DNA of 64,000 bases from JACKFE01 sp050248735 (GCA_050248735.1 JBFWRU010000006.1:186001-250000); one strand, 5' to 3'. Positions 1 through 9,611 are shown, counted from the first letter of the stretch. A program made the numbers and translations. The notes: generated from the sequence alone by a model not told the origin.

Positions 1-1361
1 CTATAAGTTCCCTTATGGTTAACTGGAGCCTGTTGAATTAACCGCTTTTGGTCAACTCGGTCCAACCCTTCATAAGGCATCCCGGCGTGGAAGGTTCCAT
101 CGTCGAACAAGACCAGCGGGGGACCGCCTGACTTCCCGGCTAAGAGGTACACCTCAGCCGACACCCCCTGTTTCATAACCGGTATTGGAATAAGAGCGGT
201 CGTGCGGGTGAGAGAAGAGGTATCCCCGTCACCCAGCATTGCCCTGACTGTCGGCAAATACGTTTTGTACAGCTCTTCTTGATCTGACATGTAGAAAACG
301 GATTGGGACTCTCTCTTTGAGATTAGCGTAAACATGGCGATCCAAAATTTCTTTCCATCAAGCTGGCTGAAGACTCCTTCTGATGAAAGGACTTTTCTGT
401 GTCCGTTCCGTGCCATTGCCGATTCGGTGTGCCACCCTTCGGCAATGAGGTTTTTGACACCACCCTGAACCCCTGCTTCATGAATGCGTTCGGGAAATCG
501 CGAGACATCCGGGTTGGCAAGAGACTGGGGATCGTTGACAGCTACAACAAGATTGCGACCTTGAGGAAGATCAGATGGAACAAAATATGTGATCGATTTC
601 CTTCCTCCGTCGCGCTGACTTTTCCAGCCGGCCGGTGCTTGGATCTTTGGTAGGTGTGTTGCGGGCGTTGAGGGTTGCTCCGCCGGCGAACCGACCTCGC
701 GGGAAAGCTTAAACGTGTGTATATGAATATGATTCGGATCAATTTCTCCGCGATCGTCGCCATCGACATAAAAGAACAGCCGGAACACAGGCCCATCCGC
801 GTAACGTAACGTGATGGTGTGATTCTTGATGCTGTAGGAGCCTGGACCGGGACGGAGTGACCGGGCGGGAGAATCCAAACGGGAATCCGTCAGATTGAGA
901 ATCTGGGGCATGGCCCCGCGATCAACAAATCGTCCGTCTGAGCTAAAGCTAATAAATATTCCAAAGCCTGAAAGCTCAAATGTTCCCGAGAGCTTCAAGC
1001 TGTCGCAGTTAGGCTGCCGCCCGCCGGGCTGAACGGTTACCTTCTCGCCATTAGGATACTGAAATGTGACCTGGTCTCCCTGTACCGAATATCGTCCGCT
1101 CTTGCCAAAGGTGGCGGTATCGAACTCATCATAACCATAAAATGAATACTTGTCGTAGAATGTCCCGTCAGGAAAAAGATAGAGATATGAGTCGTTAAAG
1201 TAGTGGCCATATATTTTGTACGGGCCGGAAGTAGCATCGGTTTTTCCGATGTACAGCCCAACGACCGGCGCATCGGCTCTGTCGGATGCTTGAGCCGGGA
1301 GAAGGAAAAATGTGAACGCCAGCATTGCAGCTAGGCACGATACAAGGGTACGACGCGTCAT
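1..1361 (-). CDS. Secreted protein, C-terminus cut by left window edge
   Basis: The minus-strand frame stays open from an ATG at 1361 to the window edge (about 453 codons, no stop seen). The ATG has a good ribosome site, GGGAGG six bases upstream. Residues 1-26 look like a Sec signal peptide (MTRR, hydrophobic core, AQA before the mature end). Two short beta-rich units with an F-x-x-DG-x-F pattern follow (near residues 60-115 and 135-220). Residues about 245-380 form a domain also found in the protein at 2582-3364: both contain PxGW, an RIHEA motif, and end in a YLP-x-VRAMLGD motif. A third DG-F unit may begin near the edge. The start lies 37 bases after the Sel1 gene, so it is probably the distal gene of the RHS operon. 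I do not recognise the family. Confidence 0.8.
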   Translation of the reverse strand, partial: MTRRTLVSCLAAMLAFTFFLLPAQASDRADAPVVGLYIGKTDATSGPYKIYGHYFNDSYLYLFPDGTFYDKYSFYGYDEFDTATFGKSGRYSVQGDQVTFQYPNGEKVTVQPGGRQPNCDSLKLSGTFELSGFGIFISFSSDGRFVDRGAMPQILNLTDSRLDSPARSLRPGPGSYSIKNHTITLRYADGPVFRLFFYVDGDDRGEIDPNHIHIHTFKLSREVGSPAEQPSTPATHLPKIQAPAGWKSQRDGGRKSITYFVPSDLPQGRNLVVAVNDPQSLANPDVSRFPERIHEAGVQGGVKNLIAEGWHTESAMARNGHRKVLSSEGVFSQLDGKKFWIAMFTLISKRESQSVFYMSDQEELYKTYLPTVRAMLGDGDTSSLTRTTALIPIPVMKQGVSAEVYLLAGKSGGPPLVLFDDGTFHAGMPYEGLDRVDQKRLIQQAPVNHKGTY

Positions 1362-1398
1362 GAATGTCCTCCCGAGCAACACGCTCTCGTTTTCATCT

Positions 1399-2517
1399 CT
1401 AGTCCGTCTTCGGCTTCCACTCTTGCGCCAGTCGCTTCCCTTCGTCTATCTGAGGTGGAGCCATGTCCTTGACCAACTCGGCCAGCTTACTCTTCGCATT
1501 GGATTCTCCGGCCGAATCGGCCAGAGCCAACCACTTGTATGCCTGCACGGAGTCCTTCGGTACACCGCGGCCATGCACCAACATCGAGCCCAGAATGGAT
1601 TGGGCGGTAGGCTGGCCCTGTTCAGCGGCCATCTGGAAATACTTCGCAGCCTCCTCGAAATTCTTGGCTACGCCATGGCCATTCAGATACATTGTGGCGA
1701 GATTAAGCTGTCCCCAAGCATCCCCTTGCTCGGCCGATTTCCGGAACCACTTCACAGCCTCCACTGGATCCTTGGCCACGCCCTTGCCGTCAGCGTAGGC
1801 CACGCCCACATTGGATTGTGCAACCGCAATACCCTGCTCAGCCGCCTTGCGGAACCACTTCACGGCTTCCACGGCATCTGCCTTCACACCTCGGCCATCT
1901 CGATACATGACCGCGAGATTCGTTTGAGAAATGCTATGTCCCTGTTCGGCAGCCGCTTGCAGCCATTTCTCGGCTTCCGTCATGTCGATCGGTACCCCTC
2001 GACCCTCGAAGTAGATCTGGCCGAGGGTGGCTTGAGCGTTGACATCGCCCTGGTTGCCAGACTTACGGTACCACTTGACGGCCTCACCGGGATCCTGTGA
2101 AACACCTTGACCCAAGAGATAGGCCTCGCCCAGATTATATTGAGCCGTGGGATCACCCTGCTCAGCCGCTTTACGGAACCACTTTGTTGCCTCAGTGGCA
2201 TCGGCGGAGACACCACGACCCTGGTCGTAAGCGGCCCCAAGAAGAAGCTGTCCTGAAACGTCATTCTGCTCAGCGGCTTTTCGGAACCATTGCACCGCTT
2301 TCGGTGCATCCAATGGTACACCTTCTCCATTAAGAAACATGAGGCCAAGGTAAACCTGAGCATCCGCATTGCCTTGTTCGGCCAAAGGACGAAGCTCGAT
2401 CATTGCCGTCGCGTAGTCATTGCGATCATATGCAGCGACTCCTTCGCCAACGCCGCCCCATGCGCATGCTGAACGCAGGAGAACATACATTAGAACGAAT
2501 CCGAAGCCTATTTTCAT
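1399..2517 (-). CDS. Sel1-repeat (TPR-like) secreted protein
   Basis: This 372-residue protein has an N-terminal hydrophobic segment (residues 3-19, ending before WGGVGEG) that fits a signal peptide. About eight to nine tandem ~36-residue Sel1 units follow, each with the pattern A-x-x-x-LG-x-x-Y-x-x-G-x-GV followed by A-x-KWFRKAAEQG. Sel1 repeats are alpha-alpha superhelical scaffolds for protein-protein contact. The ATG is preceded by GGAGGAG. It lies 64 bases after the 261-residue gene and 37 bases before the gene cut by the left edge, so the three are probably cotranscribed with the RHS gene. A periplasmic or surface scaffold role for the neighbouring secreted proteins is inference. Confidence 0.88.
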   Translation of the reverse strand: MKIGFGFVLMYVLLRSACAWGGVGEGVAAYDRNDYATAMIELRPLAEQGNADAQVYLGLMFLNGEGVPLDAPKAVQWFRKAAEQNDVSGQLLLGAAYDQGRGVSADATEATKWFRKAAEQGDPTAQYNLGEAYLLGQGVSQDPGEAVKWYRKSGNQGDVNAQATLGQIYFEGRGVPIDMTEAEKWLQAAAEQGHSISQTNLAVMYRDGRGVKADAVEAVKWFRKAAEQGIAVAQSNVGVAYADGKGVAKDPVEAVKWFRKSAEQGDAWGQLNLATMYLNGHGVAKNFEEAAKYFQMAAEQGQPTAQSILGSMLVHGRGVPKDSVQAYKWLALADSAGESNAKSKLAELVKDMAPPQIDEGKRLAQEWKPKTD

Positions 2518-2581
2518 TGGTGTGGTCTCCTCCTCGATTTACAAACAACTTGTGACCGAATTGCCACTTTTATCGCACCGC

Positions 2582-3364
2582 TCAATCGCCCAGCATAGCG
2601 CGCACCATTGGAAGATAGACTTTCTGTAAATCTTCACCGTCTGAAAGAAAAAGTACACCTCGGAATTCTGCGGCTGAACGCAAGCTGAAATATGTTATCC
2701 ACACTCTCACCCCTTCGGGCAGAAGATATACTCCAATGGACAAGGGTATGATGCCTCCCGTCCTTCGCGTCATGGGCCTTTCCGTGCGATATCCCTTGAT
2801 CTTAAAGCTTTTTTCAAGATCAAGAACCGCGGCTTCATGAATACGTTCCGCCGACACATATGGGTTGGGCAAAGCCAGTGGGTTGGTAATCACAACCATC
2901 ACCTCGCGGTTTTGCGGGAGATTTGGAGGAATAAACTTTGTCGTCTGCTCTGATGAGTCGTACTGGCTGTTCCAGCCCGGAGGTGGTTCGATCTTTGGAA
3001 GACTTCGTGAGAGCGGTGGAGGATATGCCCCTTGCTGGGGGGACGGGACAATTTGATTGCCATAAGGATACGAGGGCCTATGTCTTTCCTGATACGAAGG
3101 AGGATGTCCTCCGTAGGGTGTGGAAGCTGCCAGATTTCCAGACAGCTGGGCCTGCTTCAATTTATTCAAATTGATAGAATCACCAAAGCCGCTTGTATCC
3201 AACCGTTGACCTTCCGGCCCCAAAAACCCTTGTCGATCCAATTGGTATCGTCCGGCCCTGAATGTGGGGAGGTAGGTGCGCATTTCCGTCAATTCAACTT
3301 CGGTCTGATACCCATGACCGGCATTATTGTTATTTTTAGTTCTTGAAATGAGGGATGTCGCCAT
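2582..3364 (-). CDS. Protein of unknown function sharing a C-terminal domain with the left-edge gene
   Basis: I start this 261-residue protein at the ATG at 3364 because GGAAG lies seven bases upstream; an in-frame TTG two codons earlier has no support. No signal peptide is evident. Residues 1-110 are polar, rich in Gly/Pro/Tyr and probably unstructured. Residues about 125-261 form the domain seen again in the gene at 1-1361 (PPGW, FIPPNLPQ, RIHEA, VYLPMVRAMLGD at the very C-terminus). It begins 18 bases after the RHS stop, the position an immunity or accessory partner often takes. The alternation of an aromatic-rich sheet and one helix recalls PsbP/DcrB-type folds, but that is a guess from pattern only. 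Confidence 0.75.
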   Translation of the reverse strand: MATSLISRTKNNNNAGHGYQTEVELTEMRTYLPTFRAGRYQLDRQGFLGPEGQRLDTSGFGDSINLNKLKQAQLSGNLAASTPYGGHPPSYQERHRPSYPYGNQIVPSPQQGAYPPPLSRSLPKIEPPPGWNSQYDSSEQTTKFIPPNLPQNREVMVVITNPLALPNPYVSAERIHEAAVLDLEKSFKIKGYRTERPMTRRTGGIIPLSIGVYLLPEGVRVWITYFSLRSAAEFRGVLFLSDGEDLQKVYLPMVRAMLGD

Positions 3365-3382
3365 TTTCAACTTCCTTTCAAT

Positions 3383-6300
3383 TCACCAATCGAACCAAAC
3401 ATTCTCCCCTAGCTCAGAGTAGCCATAGCTAACGCCGGCTTGAGGAGTCGACAACCCGATTCCCGTAGCTGTTCCGTTTCCTGGGGACCAGGTGAGACTA
3501 CCCATTGGCCCCGCGCCACCTGAGAAGCTAACACCATGCTCCGTTAGGAAATTTCTCAACTCAGCTGAAGAAGGTTCATTACCCTGGTTTAACCAATTGG
3601 CAGTACAAGTAAGTGATACAGGCGGTTCCAGGGCAACAGCAGGCTTTGTTGGTATCCCGGCACCGCTCCCTAGATAGCTGAAGTACGTATTCCCCTTCCT
3701 ATCGATAGTGAAAGTACCAGACCATCCGAGGTATTTTCCTATCAGGGGAATCTTTGCCAATCCAAATCCTATATTGAAGGTAATGAAATCAGGCCCTCGT
3801 ATCCATAAGCCATAAGGATCAACTATGTTCACCGAATCGTTGCCCACGTACGCGTAGAGATTGGTATCCCCTCCGGCGAAGCCGATGGGATCTCTATTGG
3901 TCCAGCGGCCTACCTGAGAATCGTAGTCCCGTGCGCCGAAGCGCACGAGCCCAGTGTCGGTATCGTACAACCCGCCGGCAAAACCGAAAGGCTGAAAGCC
4001 GGGCCGGGTATCAAGAAGCACCTTGCCAAATTCGTCATACTCGAGTTGCTGAACGATCGCGCCCGTCGCCACGTTCACGACCAGACGAGGGCTGCCTAGC
4101 TGGTCGGTAATGATGCGATAGGTGCTTCCACCTTCATAGAGGGAGAAGAAATAATCCGGCACATTCCGGCCGGTGGCATACACGAATCGACTCACGACAT
4201 TGTTGTTCCCATCGAGTTCCGCGATAGGCCGTAGCCCATCCTGATACAACCACTTCCGGGTAAGCACCCCGTTCACGAGCTTTGCAATGCGGCGGCTCCG
4301 CCCATCAATCACATAGGTGATCTGCTTGCCATCGGGAAGTGTCACGCCCGTGAGATTGCCCAGCAGATCGTACGAGTATCGTGTGATCGCGTGGTCGATC
4401 GTCTTAGTCTGGAGGTCGCCATTGGGAGACCAGGAATAGGTGAATCGTCCGTACTGAAGGAGATGATCGGCTGCGTCGTACGTGGCATGCATTCCTCCGG
4501 TTGTGGTTGGACTAGCGCTTTCATCGTTGGTGTTGTAGATTCGGTTGCCGTTCGCATCATAGAAATAGCGATTGAGCAGGCGGTTGTCTTTCTTGTCCCT
4601 GACTTCCATGAGCCGGCCCACTTTATCGTACGTATAGGTGTAGGTTCTTGTGACGAGGGGCCTCGCGATAGGCAGCGGCGTCGGCCTCCCAGGAGTTAGC
4701 GGGGCAATACGAAAGTCCGTCGAATTCTGATTCGTGTCCCTGCCGTCCGGTACGCGCGCGATTGAAACACCCGGTGGAGGTTTGGGTACCGGTGAGCCTT
4801 CGGTGAAACCACCGAGCGGCACGGCCCCATAGCCGACGGAATCCCGCAGTCGGCCAGAGGCATCCTTGAGGCCCACGGCGCCGTCTGCGCCAAGAGCGCC
4901 AATCATGGAATCCGTGTGGGGCCCGGAAAAACCCGACCCGGAATAGATGCGATACCCGTTCGGCGGCATGGTCCCCTGCAGCCACGCCAAGATATCGTAG
5001 GTACCGTTATCGGGACTCGTCGGAGGTGCGCCGGCTTTGTCGGGAGTGCGATATGTGAGACGCCATCCCTCGACGCCGACCGGCGTGGCGCAGGAATTGA
5101 ATAGTTCGACAAACACTGGGGCGCCCGTCATGATCTCGTTGATGACCGGACCGCATGGTGCTTCTTGCGTTCCCGAGGGTAGGACAAACACCGGGGCCGG
5201 GGGATTGGGATCTAAGATCTTTTCTGTTTTTTCCGTGACGCGACCGAGCACGTCCCTCTGGATCGATTCCGAGAATAATACAGTATCCGCTAGGACAAGA
5301 TCTTTTCTATACTTGGCCTCATCGCTTGTGACTTCACCGTTTCTGTACTTGGCCTCATAGCTCGTGACTTCACCGAACTGGTTGTACGCCCATTCGTCAT
5401 GCACAACGTGGTTCGGGACGCTGTTTGGAACCTTGCTCGTAACTTTCGCATAGCCGCACCAATAGGAGGTCTGAGAGCAATATTCTGGATTGTCCGAATT
5501 TTTACCAAGTTGCAGGTTTTGATCACGGTGCCAATACTCCCCCTTACCGTCTCCCAGCACGGTGTTTTGCAACTGACCATTCCAACTGTCACGCTTGAGC
5601 CCGAACCCGCCGGCATCCTTGAGGTAACCTAAGGCATCATAGGAAAACACGACAGGCTCCAGAAGAGGATTGGGTGGAGGGATGGTCTCTACCCTGATAG
5701 AGGGAGTTGCCGGCGGCTGGAGACCCATCGATGGATTGGGTGGCATTTTTTTCGCAGGGGGTGGTGGGATCGGCGGGACAATTTGGAGGGACTTGAGGCG
5801 GAAATGCGTATCGTACTCGCGTTGGACTGCCCCCTGTACAGGGCCGGTCCACTTTTCCGATTTCAGCAATAGGCCGTCATATTTGTATGAGAGCCCGCTT
5901 CCGCCTTTCGTGTTGATGGTGTCGATCTTGCCGGTCCTGGCATTGTATCCAAACGCAATCCCAATCTGATCCGCCTTGAGGTCCGCAACCCGTCCCGCAG
6001 TGTCATACGTCAATTCGATGATTCGGCCATCAGGCGGCAGCACCCGCCTTACTTGCAGCTCTCGGTCGTATTCGTATTTGGTCGGCTGTCCGCTCGGCGG
6101 TCTGTACGCGCTCGGCCGATCCGGCAACTGATATTCAAACGTATGCGCTTCGTTTGTTGGCTTTCCTCTCGGCGGAGTGGACACGCTAGGCAGATTCGGC
6201 AATTTCTTAAGTGCTTGGGCTACCGGAGGACTCACCATAATCAGATTGCCGTTGGCATCATATTTCACGTTGACAATCTGCTGACCCGAGGCATACTGCG

Positions 6301-9300
6301 CCGCGATCACCCGCCCTGCCCCGTCTCGCTTCACATCTATTGTCCGTCCAAGGGGATCTACGACTTGGCTTATCAATCCAGCGTTGTCATACTTCAACTG
6401 CAGGCTACGCATCCTGACAGTATTGGTGGGGGATTGATAAAAGCCCTCAGACCCTTGGGCGACGCCCTGGATGATGCTGCTTAGCTGGCCTTGGGCATTA
6501 TATTGATAGAATATCGGCGCCAATCCTCTCACCTCTTCACGCGCCACGCGCCCTTTCGCATCGAAAAAGACCAGGCGATATGGGAATTGCCCCGTACGCT
6601 CCGTCAATAATTTCGCGTTATCATCGTAGGCCCTAACTAGCTTGTGGCCATTGATCTCAAGGGTCTCGTTTATCTCTGACGAGGGTACGCGACGGCTAGC
6701 CGACACGACCTTCTTCAGACCAGCGGGGGTGGTCACGGTCTGCGTCATATCAAAGCTATTCGGATCGGGATGGCCCACGGTGTCAATCTGGGTGCCATCC
6801 GGCAATCGTACGGTTTGAAGATTTTTACCACCTCCAGCACTTTTGCTTTCTGATGTGGTCACATAGCCGCCGGGCGCTGTCACCGTGCGAGTTTCCTCTG
6901 CGCCGGTCCGGGGCTTCACGGTATACGTCGTCGTGCGATTTTCTGCACTGGTATGCGTCACCGTGTACGACCCATCGGGCCGGGTGACGCGGGCAAGCCG
7001 CTGTGCCCCCACGCCCAGCAGCTCATCTTTGACCAAGCGTCCATTGGCATCATAGGCATAGACATATGCGTGTCCTTTCGGATCCTTCATGCCGACTAAC
7101 AAGCCGTCAGGAGTCATCGTAAAGGTTGTCTTCTCCTGTGCGGGATTGGTGATGCTCGCCAGATACCCCTTCGCATCGAGAGTGAACGTTGTGCGTACAC
7201 CCAAGGGGTTCACAATGGCGATGGGATTTCCGGCGCTGTCACGCTCGATTTTGGTCACTTGGGTACCTGCCACATCGATGACTGTGATAAGCCGTCCTTG
7301 CGCATCATAACCAAAGCCGAGCCGTTTCGAGCCGGTCCTGACATCCAGGGTGCTGAGGTGGCGGCCGCTGGCATCGAACTCATAGGTCGCGCCCATGTTG
7401 ACAGAGAGAATCCTGACCGTGCCGCCGGGTCCCGGCAGCACCTCGCTTAGTTCGGTCGTATTCCGGCGGACGCCAGTCCCTAAGTAGAGCGTCTTCTTGG
7501 CGATGTCGTAGACATGGTGCGCACTGAGCGTCCAGCCACCCAGCTGACGCGCGTGGGCCACCGCGACCGGGTTGGCCGCCGCGCGACCCGGCACGCGATC
7601 GCTTTGGTAATGCAGGGTAAACGGTGTTCCAACCACATCCATCGCCTCGCCTAGGGACTGATTTTCGCAGGCAATCACGGACCCGCTCTTTAGGCAGGGT
7701 TCGGAAACCGTGTCATCTACGACAGAAGCCATCGGCGGTGGAGACGGAGGGTTCGAGGTGGGTGGAGGAGGGGAAGGCGGCGGCGGAAGAGGATCTGGGG
7801 ACAAGTACCAAGTGATGTCCAGCACTACGTTTTGAAAACTCGTAGGCCTCTGCTTATGACCTTGCAGAATTAGACCACTGTTCGGGAGTGGCTCAATTCC
7901 CGTCGTTCCGCCTGTTTGGAAAAGCAAGCTTCCTGTGGATGTTTGTCCGGTGCATGTGTCTGTGACAGTCATCGGTCCGGAGTAGCTAGCCGCGGCGCCA
8001 AATTCGTAAGTGGAATCCGGATAGATCCAAAGATTAAGAGAAGCTTTTGGATCTATTATTGGTAGAACTACAACTGCGTTTATCGGGCCTTGTGCTTTGG
8101 CTTTTGTCTTAGTGCATCCTGCCTGCATGTCTTGCGATGAGTTAGTAACACCAGAAAACTCATATCGTGTTGGATTTGTTGTGTCCGTTGGCGAATACGT
8201 AAATGAACCCTCTATGTGATGGTTGTATGTAGTGGAAATGCCAGGCAAACTGGTGTCCGTTCCTGTTAGGGCGATTGAAAATTTTCCATACCACTTCTTC
8301 ACGTCGTGCCACGAGTGCGGCGTGCCCATCGTTGCAGCCAACGTTGTGCTAGTACGTGGGGACGGGATGAGTACGAGTGGAGGCGGTTGCTCGAGAATCC
8401 CACCGCTGACGGTTGGGCCGGCGCTGACTGGCACCTTTTTTTGGATCTGCGTCTGCGGCTTTACTGCCACAGGTCCCGTTCCGCCGAGGTTCAGGCTGAT
8501 AACATAGGCGGTTACGGTCCCAGGACTCGGCGTCAGATGGTCCTTGGAGCGCACCATCCAGCCCACCGGCATGGGATTGCTTCCATCCGTGAGTGGGGCG
8601 GATTGGGTGAGCAGTTGCCCGGCTGCCCCCGGGGGCACAATCGTCTGGGCCCCGCCGCCCGTGACGACATAGCCCGTGCGCGTCGCACGGACTTGCACGG
8701 CCGGACTGGCCCCCACCGCGCTCGACGCCTGATCAATCTGGATCCGTGGAAGCGGGGTGGCCGTATTGCGAGGCCGGATGGCCACCACATACGCGGTGAC
8801 CGAGGCCGGACTGGCATAGGCATGGTCCTTGGCCCGGCATTCCCAGGTGGTGGCCGAGGAGGGGAACGACGCCGTGAGCAGATTGCCGGGGGCGGAGGGC
8901 CCCGTCTTCCAATTGACCCGGCACCCCCCGCTCGCCATCACATACCCCGGCGGACTCGTGACCGACATGCTGGGGTGTGCGGTGACGGGGCTGGTGGCCT
9001 CCCGCACCGTCACTTCCCACATGTTGCCAGGGTCTGGGAGGAGAATCGCATAGGCCGTCAGGGCCGAGGGATCGGCCGCCCCGTGATCTTTTGCGCTGGC
9101 TTCCCATCCGGTGAGGCCGGTGGGAGCGCTGGACGTCAACAAACTGCCAGCGCCTCTCCAATCGGCAAAGGCGCCCCCGCCGACCAGTTTTTCAGACGGA
9201 GGAGTGGTAACGGTCGCTTTGGTGTGATCCGACGGGGCTACCGTTCCCATGAGCACACGGGTCGCGGTCCCGATGGCACGGGACACCACTTCGCCTTCCG

Positions 9301-9523
9301 TGGTCGATGGTGTCGTCGCCTGCACCGGTGGCTGGTCTGCCTGTTGCTCAAGCTGCGCCACCGCCTGCTCGTTCGGCCCAGCGTCCGCCACGACCAGATC
9401 AGGAAGAACACCACTGAATAGTCCCAGCAGCACGAACCCCAGTCCGACGATCAACTCACCATTCCCTCGCCCCCTGTTCGGCATTCCTGCTTGTTTTATG
9501 TCATCCTCCCTCACGCTTTTCAT
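3383..9523 (-). CDS. Large secreted RHS-repeat protein with lamin-tail-like insertion
   Basis: This is a 2046-residue protein; the ATG follows AGGAAGG at good spacing. A hydrophobic segment (residues 24-46, ending VVADA) suggests Sec export. Residues about 48-346 hold three ~90-residue modules with the pattern GGGA, LLT-x-S-x-P, W-x-x-x-(A/S)KDH and TAY(V/A)I. Then come a ~200-residue unassigned stretch, a proline-rich linker (~585-605), and YD/RHS repeats from about 640 to 1440. A lamin-tail-like domain (about 1455-1615: INEIM, VELFN, GW-x-L, SVGYG) interrupts them. More RHS repeats and the RHS core follow (RFGARDYDSQVGRW, DPIGFAGG, NLYAYVGND, DPYGL near 1903). A unique ~140-residue tail closes the protein. 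RHS proteins form beta cages that often hold a C-terminal effector; this tail matches no toxin I recognise. Confidence 0.92.
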   Translation of the reverse strand: MKSVREDDIKQAGMPNRGRGNGELIVGLGFVLLGLFSGVLPDLVVADAGPNEQAVAQLEQQADQPPVQATTPSTTEGEVVSRAIGTATRVLMGTVAPSDHTKATVTTPPSEKLVGGGAFADWRGAGSLLTSSAPTGLTGWEASAKDHGAADPSALTAYAILLPDPGNMWEVTVREATSPVTAHPSMSVTSPPGYVMASGGCRVNWKTGPSAPGNLLTASFPSSATTWECRAKDHAYASPASVTAYVVAIRPRNTATPLPRIQIDQASSAVGASPAVQVRATRTGYVVTGGGAQTIVPPGAAGQLLTQSAPLTDGSNPMPVGWMVRSKDHLTPSPGTVTAYVISLNLGGTGPVAVKPQTQIQKKVPVSAGPTVSGGILEQPPPLVLIPSPRTSTTLAATMGTPHSWHDVKKWYGKFSIALTGTDTSLPGISTTYNHHIEGSFTYSPTDTTNPTRYEFSGVTNSSQDMQAGCTKTKAKAQGPINAVVVLPIIDPKASLNLWIYPDSTYEFGAAASYSGPMTVTDTCTGQTSTGSLLFQTGGTTGIEPLPNSGLILQGHKQRPTSFQNVVLDITWYLSPDPLPPPPSPPPPTSNPPSPPPMASVVDDTVSEPCLKSGSVIACENQSLGEAMDVVGTPFTLHYQSDRVPGRAAANPVAVAHARQLGGWTLSAHHVYDIAKKTLYLGTGVRRNTTELSEVLPGPGGTVRILSVNMGATYEFDASGRHLSTLDVRTGSKRLGFGYDAQGRLITVIDVAGTQVTKIERDSAGNPIAIVNPLGVRTTFTLDAKGYLASITNPAQEKTTFTMTPDGLLVGMKDPKGHAYVYAYDANGRLVKDELLGVGAQRLARVTRPDGSYTVTHTSAENRTTTYTVKPRTGAEETRTVTAPGGYVTTSESKSAGGGKNLQTVRLPDGTQIDTVGHPDPNSFDMTQTVTTPAGLKKVVSASRRVPSSEINETLEINGHKLVRAYDDNAKLLTERTGQFPYRLVFFDAKGRVAREEVRGLAPIFYQYNAQGQLSSIIQGVAQGSEGFYQSPTNTVRMRSLQLKYDNAGLISQVVDPLGRTIDVKRDGAGRVIAAQYASGQQIVNVKYDANGNLIMVSPPVAQALKKLPNLPSVSTPPRGKPTNEAHTFEYQLPDRPSAYRPPSGQPTKYEYDRELQVRRVLPPDGRIIELTYDTAGRVADLKADQIGIAFGYNARTGKIDTINTKGGSGLSYKYDGLLLKSEKWTGPVQGAVQREYDTHFRLKSLQIVPPIPPPPAKKMPPNPSMGLQPPATPSIRVETIPPPNPLLEPVVFSYDALGYLKDAGGFGLKRDSWNGQLQNTVLGDGKGEYWHRDQNLQLGKNSDNPEYCSQTSYWCGYAKVTSKVPNSVPNHVVHDEWAYNQFGEVTSYEAKYRNGEVTSDEAKYRKDLVLADTVLFSESIQRDVLGRVTEKTEKILDPNPPAPVFVLPSGTQEAPCGPVINEIMTGAPVFVELFNSCATPVGVEGWRLTYRTPDKAGAPPTSPDNGTYDILAWLQGTMPPNGYRIYSGSGFSGPHTDSMIGALGADGAVGLKDASGRLRDSVGYGAVPLGGFTEGSPVPKPPPGVSIARVPDGRDTNQNSTDFRIAPLTPGRPTPLPIARPLVTRTYTYTYDKVGRLMEVRDKKDNRLLNRYFYDANGNRIYNTNDESASPTTTGGMHATYDAADHLLQYGRFTYSWSPNGDLQTKTIDHAITRYSYDLLGNLTGVTLPDGKQITYVIDGRSRRIAKLVNGVLTRKWLYQDGLRPIAELDGNNNVVSRFVYATGRNVPDYFFSLYEGGSTYRIITDQLGSPRLVVNVATGAIVQQLEYDEFGKVLLDTRPGFQPFGFAGGLYDTDTGLVRFGARDYDSQVGRWTNRDPIGFAGGDTNLYAYVGNDSVNIVDPYGLWIRGPDFITFNIGFGLAKIPLIGKYLGWSGTFTIDRKGNTYFSYLGSGAGIPTKPAVALEPPVSLTCTANWLNQGNEPSSAELRNFLTEHGVSFSGGAGPMGSLTWSPGNGTATGIGLSTPQAGVSYGYSELGENVWFDW
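8487..9390 (-). repeat. Triple-module N-terminal coding repeat, copy in RHS gene
   Basis: This segment encodes three consecutive ~90-residue modules and is nearly the same, at DNA and protein level, as 11545-12446 in the neighbouring gene. Shared stretches include the linker DQPPVQA-TTPSTTEGEVVSR, GGGAFADWRGAGSLLT and GCRVNWKT. Boundaries are approximate. Confidence 0.85.
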
Positions 9524-9560
9524 CGGATCCTTCCTGGTTAGACTCTCACTTGCTTGACCT

Positions 9561-9611
9561 CCTTGAGGCCTTGCTTTTTCTTCTCATCGACAGAAATTCC
9601 CGTGCCTCACG
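9561..9611. repeat. 51-bp direct repeat, copy 1
   Basis: A 51-base stretch beginning CCTTGAGGCCTTGC is identical to 12619-12669. A second identical block of about 25 bases follows shortly after (ACTCGAAGATACATCGTG...). It spans the spacer between two secreted-protein genes and the 3' end of the upstream one. Confidence 0.9.

Noticed and set aside
1312..2100. Plus-strand 262-codon frame opposite the Sel1 gene
   Set aside because: Its apparent repeats are the complement of the Sel1 repeats; the minus strand explains all periodicity.
1399..2517. Regular ~108-bp repeats that could suggest a repeat array
   Set aside because: They are Sel1 coding repeats in frame, with diverged DNA; not CRISPR or satellite DNA. 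No CRISPR array was seen anywhere in the window.
8306..9421. Plus-strand open frame of 371 codons antisense to the RHS N-terminal modules
   Set aside because: It mirrors the GC-rich codons of the real gene, is very rich in Arg/Gly/His, and the same antisense openness recurs in the duplicated region; no domain or ribosome site.
2582..9523. Classical toxin-immunity pair made of the RHS tail and the 261-residue protein
   Set aside because: The tail has no known catalytic motif and the partner's domain recurs in a secreted protein two genes away, so I did not assign immunity function; kept as an open question in findings.
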